A DNA stretch of 64,000 nt, taken from NCBI RefSeq assembly GCF_048381675.1, contig NZ_JBLWIS010000002.1, forward strand, positions 62,001 through 126,000, written 5' to 3'. Below, piece after piece: positions 26,067-33,720 of this stretch. The stretch's first letter is position 1; each line of letters opens with the position of its first letter. The notes beneath the pieces were generated by a model. It saw only the letters and a program-made list of their open reading frames with translations. It did no database searches and was not told the DNA's origin. This stretch comes from Advenella sp048381675 (GTDB lineage: Bacteria; Pseudomonadota; Gammaproteobacteria; Burkholderiales; Burkholderiaceae_B). The translations under genes were made by a program, and so were the position numbers.

Positions 26067-28330
26067 TCGATCAGCTCAACCCCGAACAGCGTACTGCGGT
26101 TACTTCTTCTGCGCAGTACGCGCTGGTTCTGGCAGGCGCCGGAAGTGGCAAAACCAAGGTTCTTACTACCCGCATGGCCTGGCTCATACAAACGGGCCAG
26201 GTTTCACCTTATGGCTTGCTGGCGGTTACTTTTACCAATAAAGCCGCCAAGGAAATGCTGGGCCGTTTAACGGGTATGCTGCCAATTGATGCCCGTGGCA
26301 TGTGGATAGGTACTTTTCACGGCCTGTGCAACCGCTTGCTGCGTGCCCATTACCGCGACGCCGGCTTGCCCCAGGGGTTTCAAATCCTTGATACGGCAGA
26401 CCAGTTGTCGGCCATCAAACGCCTGCTAAAAACCGCCAATATCGATGATGAAAAGTTTCCTGCCAAAGACGTGCAGCGTTTCATCAATGCGGCCAAGGAC
26501 AAGGGTGAGCGTCCTGAAAACATGGAAATCTGGGATGCGCATCGCCAGCGGATGGTAGATATTTACCAGCTATACCAGGAACAATGCCAACGTGAAGGTG
26601 TGGTTGATTTTGCTGAACTGCTGTTGCGTGCCTATGAATTATTAGCCAGGAATGCCCTGGTGCGAGAGCATTACCAGCGTCGTTTCCGGCATATCCTGGT
26701 TGACGAGTTTCAGGATACCAATGATTTGCAGTACAAATGGTTGTGCCTGCTTGCCGGTCAAGAGGCTTCATTGTTTGCCGTGGGTGATGATGACCAGTCC
26801 ATTTATGCGTTCCGTGGGGCCAATGTAGGCAATATGGCTGCTTTCGAGCGTGATTATGCCAAAGGCAATATTATCCGGCTTGAACAAAATTACCGTTCTT
26901 TTGGTAATATTCTGGATGCGGCCAATGCGCTTATAGAGCATAACAATGACCGCATGGGTAAAAATCTCTGGACTGATCGCGGTGCCGGTGAGCCTTTGCG
27001 TATCATAGAGCAGCCCACTGATTTGCAAGAGTCGCAATGGCTGGTGGAGGAAATCAAGGCCCTGCTTAATGAAGGACGGGCAAGAAGTGACATTGCCATT
27101 TTGTACCGCAGTAACGCCCAGTCCCGCACAATTGAACACGCGCTGTTTTCTTCCCGGATTCCTTACAAGGTTTATGGTGGCCTGCGCTTTTTTGAGCGTC
27201 AGGAAATCAAGCATGTGCTGGCCTATTTGCGGCTCGTGGCCAATTTGGGTGATGACACCTCTTTCATGCGGGTGGTGAATTTTCCCACTCGGGGTATTGG
27301 TGCCCGAACCCTTGAAAACCTGACCGATGCATCGCGTCAAATTGGCTGCAGCATGGCACATGCCATTGGTGCCGTATCTGGCAAAGGGGGAAGCAATCTT
27401 GCCTCATTTGTACAACTTATCAAGCAAATGGCTGAAGTGGCACAAACGGTTACCTTGCCCGAATTGGTGCAGCACGTTATCGAATTCTCTGGTTTAAAAC
27501 AGTATTACGAACAGGAACGCGAGGGGGCAGAGCGTCTTGAAAACTTAAGTGAACTGGTCAATGCGGCGACCGTGTTTTCTCTGGAGGAAAATTACGAGGG
27601 TATGCCCGCTGGCAAGGCGGTCGAGCCTTCCGCTCCGGTTGATCCGGACATCATGTTCCAGGAAGCGATTTCTCCCTTGGCTGCATTTTTATCCCATGCC
27701 TCATTAGAGGCGGGTGATAATCAGGCCAAGGCTGGAGAGGATGCAATCCAGCTCATGACCATTCATGCCGCCAAAGGCCTTGAGTTTGATGTGGTGTTTA
27801 TTACGGGAGTTGAAGAAGGCTTGTTTCCTCATGAAAACAGCCTAATGGCCGATGGGGGGCTTGAAGAGGAACGCCGCCTGATGTATGTGGCCATTACCCG
27901 TGCCCGTGAGCGCTTGTATATCAGTATGGCACAAAGCCGTATGTTGCATGGCCAAACGCGTTATTCCATTCGTTCGCGTTTCCTGGATGAAATTCCTGAA
28001 ACCTGTATCAAATGGCTAACGCCCAAGGTTTCTACTTACGGTGCTGCTCAAAACGGCTGGGGGGCAAGGTCATCTCACCAACGTGATGCCTTTGGGCGCC
28101 CTGAAAGTGGAATCATGGCACCACGCGCGCCCCGCACGGTTAGTAGTGGCGTGCAGGTTGGTCAGCAGCAATTCAGAATCGGGCAGGGCGTGCGTCATGC
28201 CAAGTTTGGTGATGGAACGATTATTAATTTAAGCGGTCAAGGTAACGATGCCCAGGCACAAATCATTTTCCAGAATGCCGGTGCAAAAACACTGGCTTTG
28301 GGAATTGCCAAGCTTGAAATTATTGCCTGA
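26063..28330 (+). CDS. uvrD: UvrD-type ATP-dependent DNA helicase
   Basis: A superfamily 1 helicase that unwinds DNA in mismatch and nucleotide-excision repair. The 755-residue protein has Walker A GAGSGKT at 25-31, motif Ia VTFTNKAAKEM, motif II DEFQDTN near 214-220, motif III GDDDQSIYAFRGA, motif IV-V LMTIHAAKGLEFDVVFITGVEEG and motif VI EERRLMYVAITRARERL. The C-terminal segment FRIGQGVRHAKFGDGTI is the tail typical of UvrD/PcrA. The gene overlaps the desaturase stop by ATGA. UvrD is favoured over Rep because of the length and tail. Confidence 0.93.
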   Translation: MIDQLNPEQRTAVTSSAQYALVLAGAGSGKTKVLTTRMAWLIQTGQVSPYGLLAVTFTNKAAKEMLGRLTGMLPIDARGMWIGTFHGLCNRLLRAHYRDAGLPQGFQILDTADQLSAIKRLLKTANIDDEKFPAKDVQRFINAAKDKGERPENMEIWDAHRQRMVDIYQLYQEQCQREGVVDFAELLLRAYELLARNALVREHYQRRFRHILVDEFQDTNDLQYKWLCLLAGQEASLFAVGDDDQSIYAFRGANVGNMAAFERDYAKGNIIRLEQNYRSFGNILDAANALIEHNNDRMGKNLWTDRGAGEPLRIIEQPTDLQESQWLVEEIKALLNEGRARSDIAILYRSNAQSRTIEHALFSSRIPYKVYGGLRFFERQEIKHVLAYLRLVANLGDDTSFMRVVNFPTRGIGARTLENLTDASRQIGCSMAHAIGAVSGKGGSNLASFVQLIKQMAEVAQTVTLPELVQHVIEFSGLKQYYEQEREGAERLENLSELVNAATVFSLEENYEGMPAGKAVEPSAPVDPDIMFQEAISPLAAFLSHASLEAGDNQAKAGEDAIQLMTIHAAKGLEFDVVFITGVEEGLFPHENSLMADGGLEEERRLMYVAITRARERLYISMAQSRMLHGQTRYSIRSRFLDEIPETCIKWLTPKVSTYGAAQNGWGARSSHQRDAFGRPESGIMAPRAPRTVSSGVQVGQQQFRIGQGVRHAKFGDGTIINLSGQGNDAQAQIIFQNAGAKTLALGIAKLEIIA

Positions 28331-28381
28331 TTTCTGTGCCCATAACGGGTGCCACAATTAAGCCGGATAACGAGGTGCTAA

Positions 28382-28543
28382 ATGAAGAGAATGTTGCTGA
28401 TATCGTGTTGTTTTTTGGGGTTCTTGTCCGGTTGTGCGTCCAACTCGGGCAAGGCCCCTCTAAGCGGTTCAAAAGTAGAGGTATACGGGATTATGGATGT
28501 TGGTGTAGGCTATTCTAGCCAAAAAACAACATTCTCTAAATAA
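28382..28543 (+). CDS. 53-residue lipoprotein with porin-like N-terminal motif
   Basis: A very short gene. The product begins MKRMLLISCCFLGFLSGCAS with lipobox LSGC and acylated Cys18. The 35 mature residues include KVEVYGIMDVGVGYSS, which matches the first beta-strand pattern of betaproteobacterial porins (Y-G-x-x-D-x-G-V-x-Y). AGGTG lies at a good distance before the ATG. Either it is a genuine mini-lipoprotein or a fossil porin start; the intact signal peptide, ribosome-binding site and clean stop favour a real gene. It follows the helicase gene by 51 bases. Confidence 0.6.
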   Translation: MKRMLLISCCFLGFLSGCASNSGKAPLSGSKVEVYGIMDVGVGYSSQKTTFSK

Positions 28544-28577
28544 ATTCGCTGGCTTTTTGTTGTTTTTGCTTGGGTTG

Positions 28578-28606
28578 TTGACAGAATCATAATAGGTGCA
28601 TATAAT
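28578..28606 (+). promoter_or_regulatory. Sigma-70 promoter of the tRNA-Val gene
   Basis: TTGACA at 28578-28583 and TATAAT at 28601-28606 are both perfect consensus hexamers separated by exactly 17 bases. The predicted start of transcription lies a few bases before the tRNA at 28622, so this is a strong, near-ideal promoter. Confidence 0.9.
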
Positions 28607-28621
28607 TATATTCTTTCCTGA

Positions 28622-28698
28622 AGGCGGTTAGCTCAGTTGGTTAGAGCGCTACGTTGACATCGTAGAGGTCGCTGGTTCGACTCCAGTACCGCCTACCA
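28622..28698 (+). tRNA. tRNA-Val (anticodon GAC)
   Basis: A complete cloverleaf can be drawn. The acceptor arms AGGCGGT and ACCGCCT pair over seven bases, the D arm is GCTC...GAGC, and the anticodon stem CTACG/CGTAG encloses the loop TTGACAT with anticodon GAC. The T arm contains GGTTCGACTCC. The discriminator A and CCA end are encoded. It is preceded by a perfect promoter and followed by a terminator. Confidence 0.96.
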
Positions 28699-28730
28699 GT
28701 AAAACACCAAATAGGTGCCAAAAATATCAC

Positions 28731-28767
28731 AAAACCCGCATGAATAAAATGTTCTGCGGGTTTTTTG
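28731..28767 (+). terminator. Intrinsic terminator of the tRNA-Val transcript
   Basis: AAAACCCGCA at 28731-28740 pairs with TGCGGGTTTT starting at 28755, and the right arm runs into six T. It ends the single-tRNA transcript about 30 bases after the tRNA. Confidence 0.85.
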
Positions 28768-28903
28768 TTATCTAAAAAATCAGCTTTGCCAGAATCAGGC
28801 CACTGCCCTGGCTAATAAAAATTAATGTGTTTAAAGTTCTAGGCTGACGTAATTATTATAGAATGGTTAACTAGATTCATTTTATAAAGCAAGGTTTATC
28901 TCT

Positions 28904-29128
28904 ATGCGGTTTTTTTATCGAATTGCTTTGGTTTTTATGTTTTCCGCACTGCTTGCCGGCTGTTTCTCAACAAGTCCTGCGTCTTCGCGTCGGGTCAGTG
29001 AATGTGGATGGTGGGGTAATTGCTCATATGAAGGATCCTATGAGGCTGGAGAGGAAGCATTTGCCGAACAGGAGGCGGCACGACTGAACCGGAATCAATC
29101 TTTAAGGATGAAGGGTGGTTTTTGGTGA
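28904..29128 (+). CDS. Small lipoprotein of unknown function
   Basis: The 74-residue product begins MRFFYRIALVFMFSALLAGC, a lipoprotein signal with lipobox LAGC and Cys20. The mature 55 residues contain a Cys/Trp-rich patch (ECGWWGNCSYEGSYEAGEE) and end MKGGFW. No family is recognised. It stands alone between the tRNA and a strong terminator, which supports an independent transcript. Confidence 0.7.
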   Translation: MRFFYRIALVFMFSALLAGCFSTSPASSRRVSECGWWGNCSYEGSYEAGEEAFAEQEAARLNRNQSLRMKGGFW

Positions 29129-29156
29129 TGGTCATGATATCTGGATAAACAAAATG

Positions 29157-29192
29157 AAAAGGACTTGTAAGCAATTTACAAGTCCTTTTTTC
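29157..29192 (+). terminator. Intrinsic terminator after the 74-residue lipoprotein gene
   Basis: AAAAGGACTTGTAA at 29157-29170 pairs with TTACAAGTCCTTTT from 29176 onward. The right arm ends in a run of T, and on the other strand the left arm also gives T, so it may act in both directions and also serve the DUF934 gene. Confidence 0.85.
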
Positions 29193-29237
29193 ATATATAT
29201 CTCTTATGAAGATTTTTCTATTTTTAGTTTACTGGCC

Positions 29238-29720
29238 TTAATTGGATACACCAACCAGCTTGTTTAGCAAATTGCCAGGTGCCGCGCAGGTCTTGCGTGA
29301 TTCGGCGAACTTTGCGGCTTGAAGCCAGCGCTCTTCTGGAAATGTGTTGGCAACCTTTGCGCTGCTGAAGCCGCAAGTAATCATTGAGGCAAACTGGTCT
29401 GGTAAAACATGCCCACCAGCGCGTATATCTCCTTCAAAACGATAGCGTTCACGAATGAGTTTAGCTTGTGTAAAACCCCGGCCATCCCGGAACTTCGGAA
29501 AATCGATCAGGACAAGCGCTGCTGCGGGTAAAAACTCGGCAATATCGCTAACAGGGTTATCAGGATTTAACCATATTCCTTTCTGTATCGGCAGGTTTTC
29601 AATTTCAGCCCATCGGGCAAGTGGAATCACAATATTGCCGTTGGCGGGGATAGGGTCTTCAGCACCCACATATTGCCATTGATCATTGATGAATTGTCCA
29701 AATTTATTTACCAGCAGCAT
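29238..29720 (-). CDS. DUF934 family protein, sulfite reductase partner
   Basis: The 160-residue protein belongs to DUF934, a family encoded next to sulfite/nitrite reductases in Proteobacteria and assumed to help sulfur assimilation. The diagnostic PKFRDGRGFTQAKLIRERYRF block is split here only by quotation length: FPKFRDGRGFTQAKLIRER is visible near 90-108, followed by GGHVLPDQFASMITCGFSS. The ATG at 29720 (AAGGAGG upstream) overlaps the end of the reductase gene by 17 bases; longer in-frame starts lie inside that gene. Confidence 0.9.
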   Translation of the reverse strand: MLLVNKFGQFINDQWQYVGAEDPIPANGNIVIPLARWAEIENLPIQKGIWLNPDNPVSDIAEFLPAAALVLIDFPKFRDGRGFTQAKLIRERYRFEGDIRAGGHVLPDQFASMITCGFSSAKVANTFPEERWLQAAKFAESRKTCAAPGNLLNKLVGVSN

Positions 29721-31731
29721 TGAGTGCCTCCTTGAATGGTGCAGCGCCAATACGACGATAGGTCTGCAGGAAAGTTTCATCGCTTGTGCGTTCACGAAGA
29801 TAAATGTTCATGATTTCCTCAATCACTACAGGAACGTCTTCAAAAGTAACCGAGGACCCCAGGATTTTGCCTACTACAGCATTTTCATCGGCAGACCCGC
29901 CAAGCGTGATTTGATAGAACTCCTCGCCGTTTTTATCTACACCCAAAATGCCGATATTCGCGATGTGGTGGTGGGCACAGGCATTGATGCAACCTGAAAT
30001 ATTAAGCGTGAGCTTGCCTAAGTCATGCTCGATGTTCTTTTTATGAATCATCACGGCAACCTCTTGGGCGACAGGAATCGAGCGCGCGTTGGCCAGGCTG
30101 CAGTAATCCATGCCTGGGCAGGCAATCATGTCGGTGATCAGGCCTATATTGTCTGTAGCCAGATTAGCCTGGGTTAATGCCTGCCAAACTTCAAAAAGAT
30201 GTTCTTTTTTTACATGAGGCAGTACCAGATTTTGTTCATGGGTGACCCTGATTTCATTCAGTGAGAACTGTTCGGCCAATTTTGCAACCAGATCCATTTC
30301 ATCGGCACTGAGATCGCCAGGAATCCCCCCTTGCGGTTTCAGGGAAATAACTGCGCTGATATAAGCGGCTTGCTTGTGTTGGTAAGTGTTTTGTTTGACC
30401 CAGCGCGCAAAGGCCGCGTTGTTTTTGAGTGCCGCTTCAAACACCGGAAACGGGCCGCTATCAGTGTCAAAAACAGGGCTCACAAATCGGGCATTGAAAT
30501 GTGCAACCAATTCATTGTGTACCAGTGGGCGATCATCAGGCAGGGAATTAAATTCTTCCTCAATCATGCGGATGAAATTTTCCGGTTTAAGTTCCCGGAC
30601 CAAAATCTTGATGCGTGCCTTGTATAGATTGTCACGACGGCCAAGGGCGTTGTATACGCGTACGATTGCTTCAACATATTTAAGCAGGTCCTGTTGCGGC
30701 AACCATGCCCTGACCTTGGTGGCCACAATGGGTGTTCGACCCAGGCCACCTCCTGCATGCACTTCAAAGCCTGTTTCGCCCGCTTCGTTTTTCAGGACCC
30801 TTAAGCCAATATCATGAAAGCGGATGGCTGCCCTGTCGTTGGCGCTACCGGTAATGGCAATCTTGAATTTGCGGGGCAAATAAGTGAACTCAGGGTGGTC
30901 AGTAGACCACTGGCGCAGGATTTCCGCATAAACGCGAGGATCCAGGTCCTCATCAAATGCGGCACCGGCAAATTGGTCGGTAGTTACGTTGCGTATGCAA
31001 TTGCCGCTGGTCTGGATGGCATGCAAGTCTACATCGGCCAAGGCGGACAAGACGTCAGCGGCCTGGTCTAGCCGAATCCAGTTGAATTGGATGTTCTGGC
31101 GCGTTGTAAAATGACCGTATCCTTTGTCATAAGTACGGGCAATATAGGCAAGCTGTTTTAACTGTTCGGCACTTAAGGCGCCATAAGGAATAGCGACCCT
31201 GAGCATATAGGCATGCAGCTGTAAATACAGGCCATTCATGAGGCGATAGGTCTTGAATTCGTCTTCGGTCAGCTCTCCGCTTAAGCGGCGTTGAACCTGC
31301 TCGCCAAAAAAACGGGCACGGTTTTTCAGGAATGCATGCTCATCGTCATCATATTGGTAAATACCTGCTTTGCTATTGGCTTGACGAGGTTGCAGTGTCT
31401 TGCTGTAAGCGGGGCTGCCATTATTGGCATCCCCGGATTGCTTGCCCAGATCAGGACGAACCGAAGGACCTTTGCTACGGATACGTTCTTTATAGTCACA
31501 GGGGACGGGAATATTGTTTTCCCGGGTTGCCGGTAACTCCTGAACGCCGACGACGAAATTTTGGTTGCTGGCCTGCTGTGCCGTGTTACGGGCTGCTTCC
31601 AGGCTTTCTTTGTCGAATAATGAGGCTAGTTGTAGCTCTTGTACCCATTCATTATTTTCTCCCAGCCAAACAACAATCCCGTCATGTAGACGGTTTGCCG
31701 AGAAAAGTGTCAGTTCAGCTGTATTGCCCAT
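29704..31731 (-). CDS. Sulfite/nitrite reductase hemoprotein with N-terminal DUF2849-like domain
   Basis: This siroheme and [4Fe-4S] reductase makes sulfide from sulfite (or ammonia from nitrite). Cys538 and Cys544 (CPGMDYC) with Cys581 and Cys585 (SGCINAC) are the cluster and siroheme ligands. The first ~100 residues (LFSANRLHDGIVVWLGEN) resemble DUF2849, a small domain usually encoded separately beside sulfite reductases, so this looks like a fusion. The partner DUF934 gene argues for sulfite as substrate. No cysH, cysD or cysN is in the window. A stem-loop lies just upstream of the AAGGAG ribosome-binding site. Confidence 0.9.
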   Translation of the reverse strand: MGNTAELTLFSANRLHDGIVVWLGENNEWVQELQLASLFDKESLEAARNTAQQASNQNFVVGVQELPATRENNIPVPCDYKERIRSKGPSVRPDLGKQSGDANNGSPAYSKTLQPRQANSKAGIYQYDDDEHAFLKNRARFFGEQVQRRLSGELTEDEFKTYRLMNGLYLQLHAYMLRVAIPYGALSAEQLKQLAYIARTYDKGYGHFTTRQNIQFNWIRLDQAADVLSALADVDLHAIQTSGNCIRNVTTDQFAGAAFDEDLDPRVYAEILRQWSTDHPEFTYLPRKFKIAITGSANDRAAIRFHDIGLRVLKNEAGETGFEVHAGGGLGRTPIVATKVRAWLPQQDLLKYVEAIVRVYNALGRRDNLYKARIKILVRELKPENFIRMIEEEFNSLPDDRPLVHNELVAHFNARFVSPVFDTDSGPFPVFEAALKNNAAFARWVKQNTYQHKQAAYISAVISLKPQGGIPGDLSADEMDLVAKLAEQFSLNEIRVTHEQNLVLPHVKKEHLFEVWQALTQANLATDNIGLITDMIACPGMDYCSLANARSIPVAQEVAVMIHKKNIEHDLGKLTLNISGCINACAHHHIANIGILGVDKNGEEFYQITLGGSADENAVVGKILGSSVTFEDVPVVIEEIMNIYLRERTSDETFLQTYRRIGAAPFKEALNAAGK

Positions 31732-31743
31732 TAATTAAACTCC

Positions 31744-31845
31744 TTAGGTACTGCCAATCATTGCAGTACCCATATTCATCATGAAAACCACTGGACGATG
31801 TTGATTTTCATTTTTATTCAATGAGTTAAAAAAAGTTTTAGACAT
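31744..31845 (-). CDS. Possible 33-codon leader peptide upstream of the sulfite reductase gene
   Basis: A short frame starts with ATG at 31845 and ends with TAA at 31744-31746. The stop forms part of TAAGGAG, the reductase ribosome-binding site. The predicted peptide begins MSKTFFNSLNKNENQHRP and its last third is rich in Met (FMMNMGTAMIGST). It has only a weak ribosome-binding site of its own (TGGATC). A Met-rich leader in front of a sulfur-assimilation gene would make sense for translational control, but this is inference and the frame may be chance. Confidence 0.35.
   Translation of the reverse strand: MSKTFFNSLNKNENQHRPVVFMMNMGTAMIGST
31747..31770 (-). promoter_or_regulatory. Perfect stem-loop abutting the sulfite reductase ribosome-binding site
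   Basis: GGTACTGC at 31747-31754 is perfectly repeated inverted as GCAGTACC at 31763-31770, with an 8-base loop. On the minus-strand mRNA the hairpin ends one base before AAGGAG, so it could control ribosome access to the reductase. A wider 10-base inverted repeat (AACCACTGGA at 31786-31795 and its complement at 31849-31858) encloses the upstream leader. Confidence 0.5.
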
Positions 31846-32298
31846 TGATCCAGTGGTTGAAAATTGTTACGAGCCTTTTTTATAAGTATTGGTTATATAA
31901 AAATAACTGTGATATATCAAAAAAACTCATATAAATTCGAAAAAAACAAAGATTTACTTATACTTTATACAATTTTCAGGCCATTCTCTACTCACTTGAT
32001 ATAAAAGAAAGTCATAAAAAAAGATTTTTTGGATATATATAAGCATTAATGGGCTTGTCCGCCAGGCCAATTATTCAGGCCGCGAGAGGGAGCTTATGCT
32101 TTGTGCTTATGAATTGTTGTTTTTATATGGAAAATAAGCGGCTGATTTGCTTTGAAAGGGCATCATGGCGTTTAAGCCTGTTGAGTGAGCTGATTTTCTG
32201 TAAAGAGAAATTAATAATGGCAATCCAAAATGATTGCCATTATTAACAGTGCACTTACACCAGAATGTGTACGCGCAAGTAGAGTGGGGCTGATTGCC
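31846..32298. other. AT-rich gene-poor stretch upstream of the sulfite reductase
   Basis: About 450 bases hold no convincing gene; a 65-codon frame at 32049-32246 lacks a ribosome-binding site and looks non-coding. The stretch contains long A and T runs around 31900-32040, suited to promoter or curved DNA, and one perfect inverted repeat at 32211-32246 listed separately. Confidence 0.6.
32211..32246. repeat. Perfect 15-base inverted repeat
   Basis: TTAATAATGGCAATC (32211-32225) and its exact complement GATTGCCATTATTAA (32232-32246) are separated by six bases. It lacks a following T run on the plus strand; on the minus strand the sequence after it is TTTCTC. It may be a weak bidirectional terminator or an operator, lying about 50 bases from the stop of the 78-residue gene. 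Confidence 0.6.
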
Positions 32299-32535
32299 TT
32301 AATTAATAACCAGCTTGACCGTTGAGGGTGCAATGTTGACGTTATTCAGGGCGGCATCTAGCAGCTCTTCGGGGGTTTTTGGCGATTCCGGGGTTTGGTC
32401 GGTCGAATCAATATCCAGTTTTTTCACCAGAAGCTTTTTGATTTCAGTAATATTTTGTGGGATTGGGTCGTATTGGTCTAGCGCAAGCTTTTCAGTGATG
32501 CCGTCCATGTTTTCGTAAGAAATGTAGCGTGACAT
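32299..32535 (-). CDS. Hypothetical 78-residue protein
   Basis: Not recognised. The protein begins MSRYISYENMDGITEKLALD and is acidic and soluble, with a Pro/Thr/Ser-rich middle (STDQTPESPKTPEEL) and a C-terminal ALNNVNIAPSTVKLVIN. There is no signal peptide or membrane segment. AAAGGC lies 7 bases before the ATG, which supports translation. It stands alone on the minus strand upstream of a strong inverted repeat. Confidence 0.5.
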   Translation of the reverse strand: MSRYISYENMDGITEKLALDQYDPIPQNITEIKKLLVKKLDIDSTDQTPESPKTPEELLDAALNNVNIAPSTVKLVIN

Positions 32536-32632
32536 AAAGTGCCTTTTTTTAAGATTGAGACCTATCTTGATGATCGTCGGTCAATGAGTATTGATTGTGT
32601 TGCCATCTTAACATCGAAAGTTAATTGGCCTA

Positions 32633-32875
32633 TTACAGTTTAGGAGCTTTGGTAACTTGGTAATGTTGACGGTAAAATTCCCATTCTTCAATTTCTTTTC
32701 CATTTGGAAATTGGCAAACTCCATATTGGCCATTTGTCCCTTCTTTGATGATTATTTTTCCCCCTTTTTGATTGCAAAAAATTGAAGCCGGATTGGCCAT
32801 ATTAAGAGGTGGGGTGGAAGAACATGCCGAAAGCATCAATACACCAAAAACAAGATACCGTGTGATTTTCATCAT
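32633..32875 (-). CDS. DUF333-domain lipoprotein
   Basis: The 80-residue product has a lipoprotein signal (MMKITRYLVFGVLMLSACSS, Cys18 in the LSAC box). The mature part is a DUF333 domain: NPASIFCNQKGGKIIIKEG, then GVCQFPNGKEIEEWEFYR. Family members are small outer-membrane lipoproteins, some called hemolysin-like, of unknown function. Two domain cysteines (FCNQ and GVCQ) remain; the usual third in CxEW is replaced here by Ile (KEIEEW). Confidence 0.85.
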   Translation of the reverse strand: MMKITRYLVFGVLMLSACSSTPPLNMANPASIFCNQKGGKIIIKEGTNGQYGVCQFPNGKEIEEWEFYRQHYQVTKAPKL

Positions 32876-33223
32876 GAATTCCTTTGACAGGCTAGGTGGG
32901 TGTACGATTAAATATCAGACTTTCTGAATGATCCTGAAGATTAAAAGGTGGATGGCTCAGGAAAGAAAAATGATATTGGTAAATAATATGGAAATTTTAA
33001 CCGCAAGTAAAGATGACGGGTAAAAGGATAAAGCAGGGTAAAGCAAGATAAAAAACGGACACAGGAAAAACCATGGTCCGTTTAAAATCGGTGTTAGCCG
33101 ACTACGAAAGGGGAAAAATAAAGTTGACTAAAACAGGTATGATGAATGCCGGAAAAATGCACGTTAAAGTTCACGCAGTGACTTGTGCTAACGATAAATT
33201 ATTCAGTATTAGGGAGTCTGAAG
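32876..33223. other. Intergenic region upstream of the SSB-like gene
   Basis: A 348-base stretch without a gene. It contains a hairpin at 33053-33083 (AAACGGAC and GTCCGTTT with a 15-base loop) flanked on the minus strand by six T, which would work as a leftward terminator although no minus-strand gene is visible to its right within the next kilobase. The promoters of the two divergent neighbours must also lie here. Confidence 0.5.
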
Positions 33224-33592
33224 ATGATTGATGGATTGATTGCCGGAAAAATTTTCGGTCAGCCCAAGCAAGGTCAGGGTAAAAATGGTTCTTATGTAAC
33301 GGCCAAGGTACGTGCGGCAACCGAGCAAGATACTATTTTTGTCAATATTATTTGCTTTAACCAGCCGGCTTGCTCGCAGTTGCTTGCCTTGCAGGATGGA
33401 GACAGCGTGTCGGTGGCGGGTTCACTTACTCCCAGGGTATGGGATTCTCAAGATGGCCCCAGGCCTGTGCTGGATATGGTTGCCCATGCAGTCCTATCGG
33501 CTTATCACGTCAGGAGAAAGCGTGATGAAGTTCAAGGTGCCAGAAACCATGGCAGACAGGATGATTTTAATGATGATTTTGAGGAAGCGTGA
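33224..33592 (+). CDS. SSB-like single-stranded DNA-binding OB-fold protein
   Basis: From the ATG at 33224 (AGGGAG upstream) the protein has 122 residues. MIDGLIAGKIFGQPKQGQGK, SYVTAKVRAAT, FVNIICFNQ, LLALQDGDSVSVAGSLTPRVW and VLDMVAHAVLSAYH follow the OB-fold pattern of a short SSB family known in Burkholderiales. It ends in an acidic tail (RQDDFNDDFEEA) without the DDDIPF-like tip of standard SSB, so it may not recruit the usual SSB partners. The role in DNA metabolism is inferred. A longer in-frame start at 33185 lacks a ribosome-binding site. Confidence 0.82.
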   Translation: MIDGLIAGKIFGQPKQGQGKNGSYVTAKVRAATEQDTIFVNIICFNQPACSQLLALQDGDSVSVAGSLTPRVWDSQDGPRPVLDMVAHAVLSAYHVRRKRDEVQGARNHGRQDDFNDDFEEA

Positions 33593-33720
33593 TTCAGCAT
33601 AATGATATTTTTCTTCAAGATAAAGAAAGATGTCATGTTACATGGGTAAGATACGTGCTTTAATGAATAAGTCTTTGCTGTTTGAGAGGCTCTTTTAGAT
33701 AAATGAAGAAGGAGAAATCA

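Noticed and set aside
28622..28698. tRNA-Val as an integration site of a mobile island
   Set aside because: No integrase gene and no recognised direct repeat of the tRNA 3' end was found in the next kilobases.
32049..32246. 65-codon plus-strand frame upstream of the sulfite reductase
   Set aside because: No ribosome-binding site, unusual composition, and it ends within the perfect inverted repeat; most likely a chance frame.
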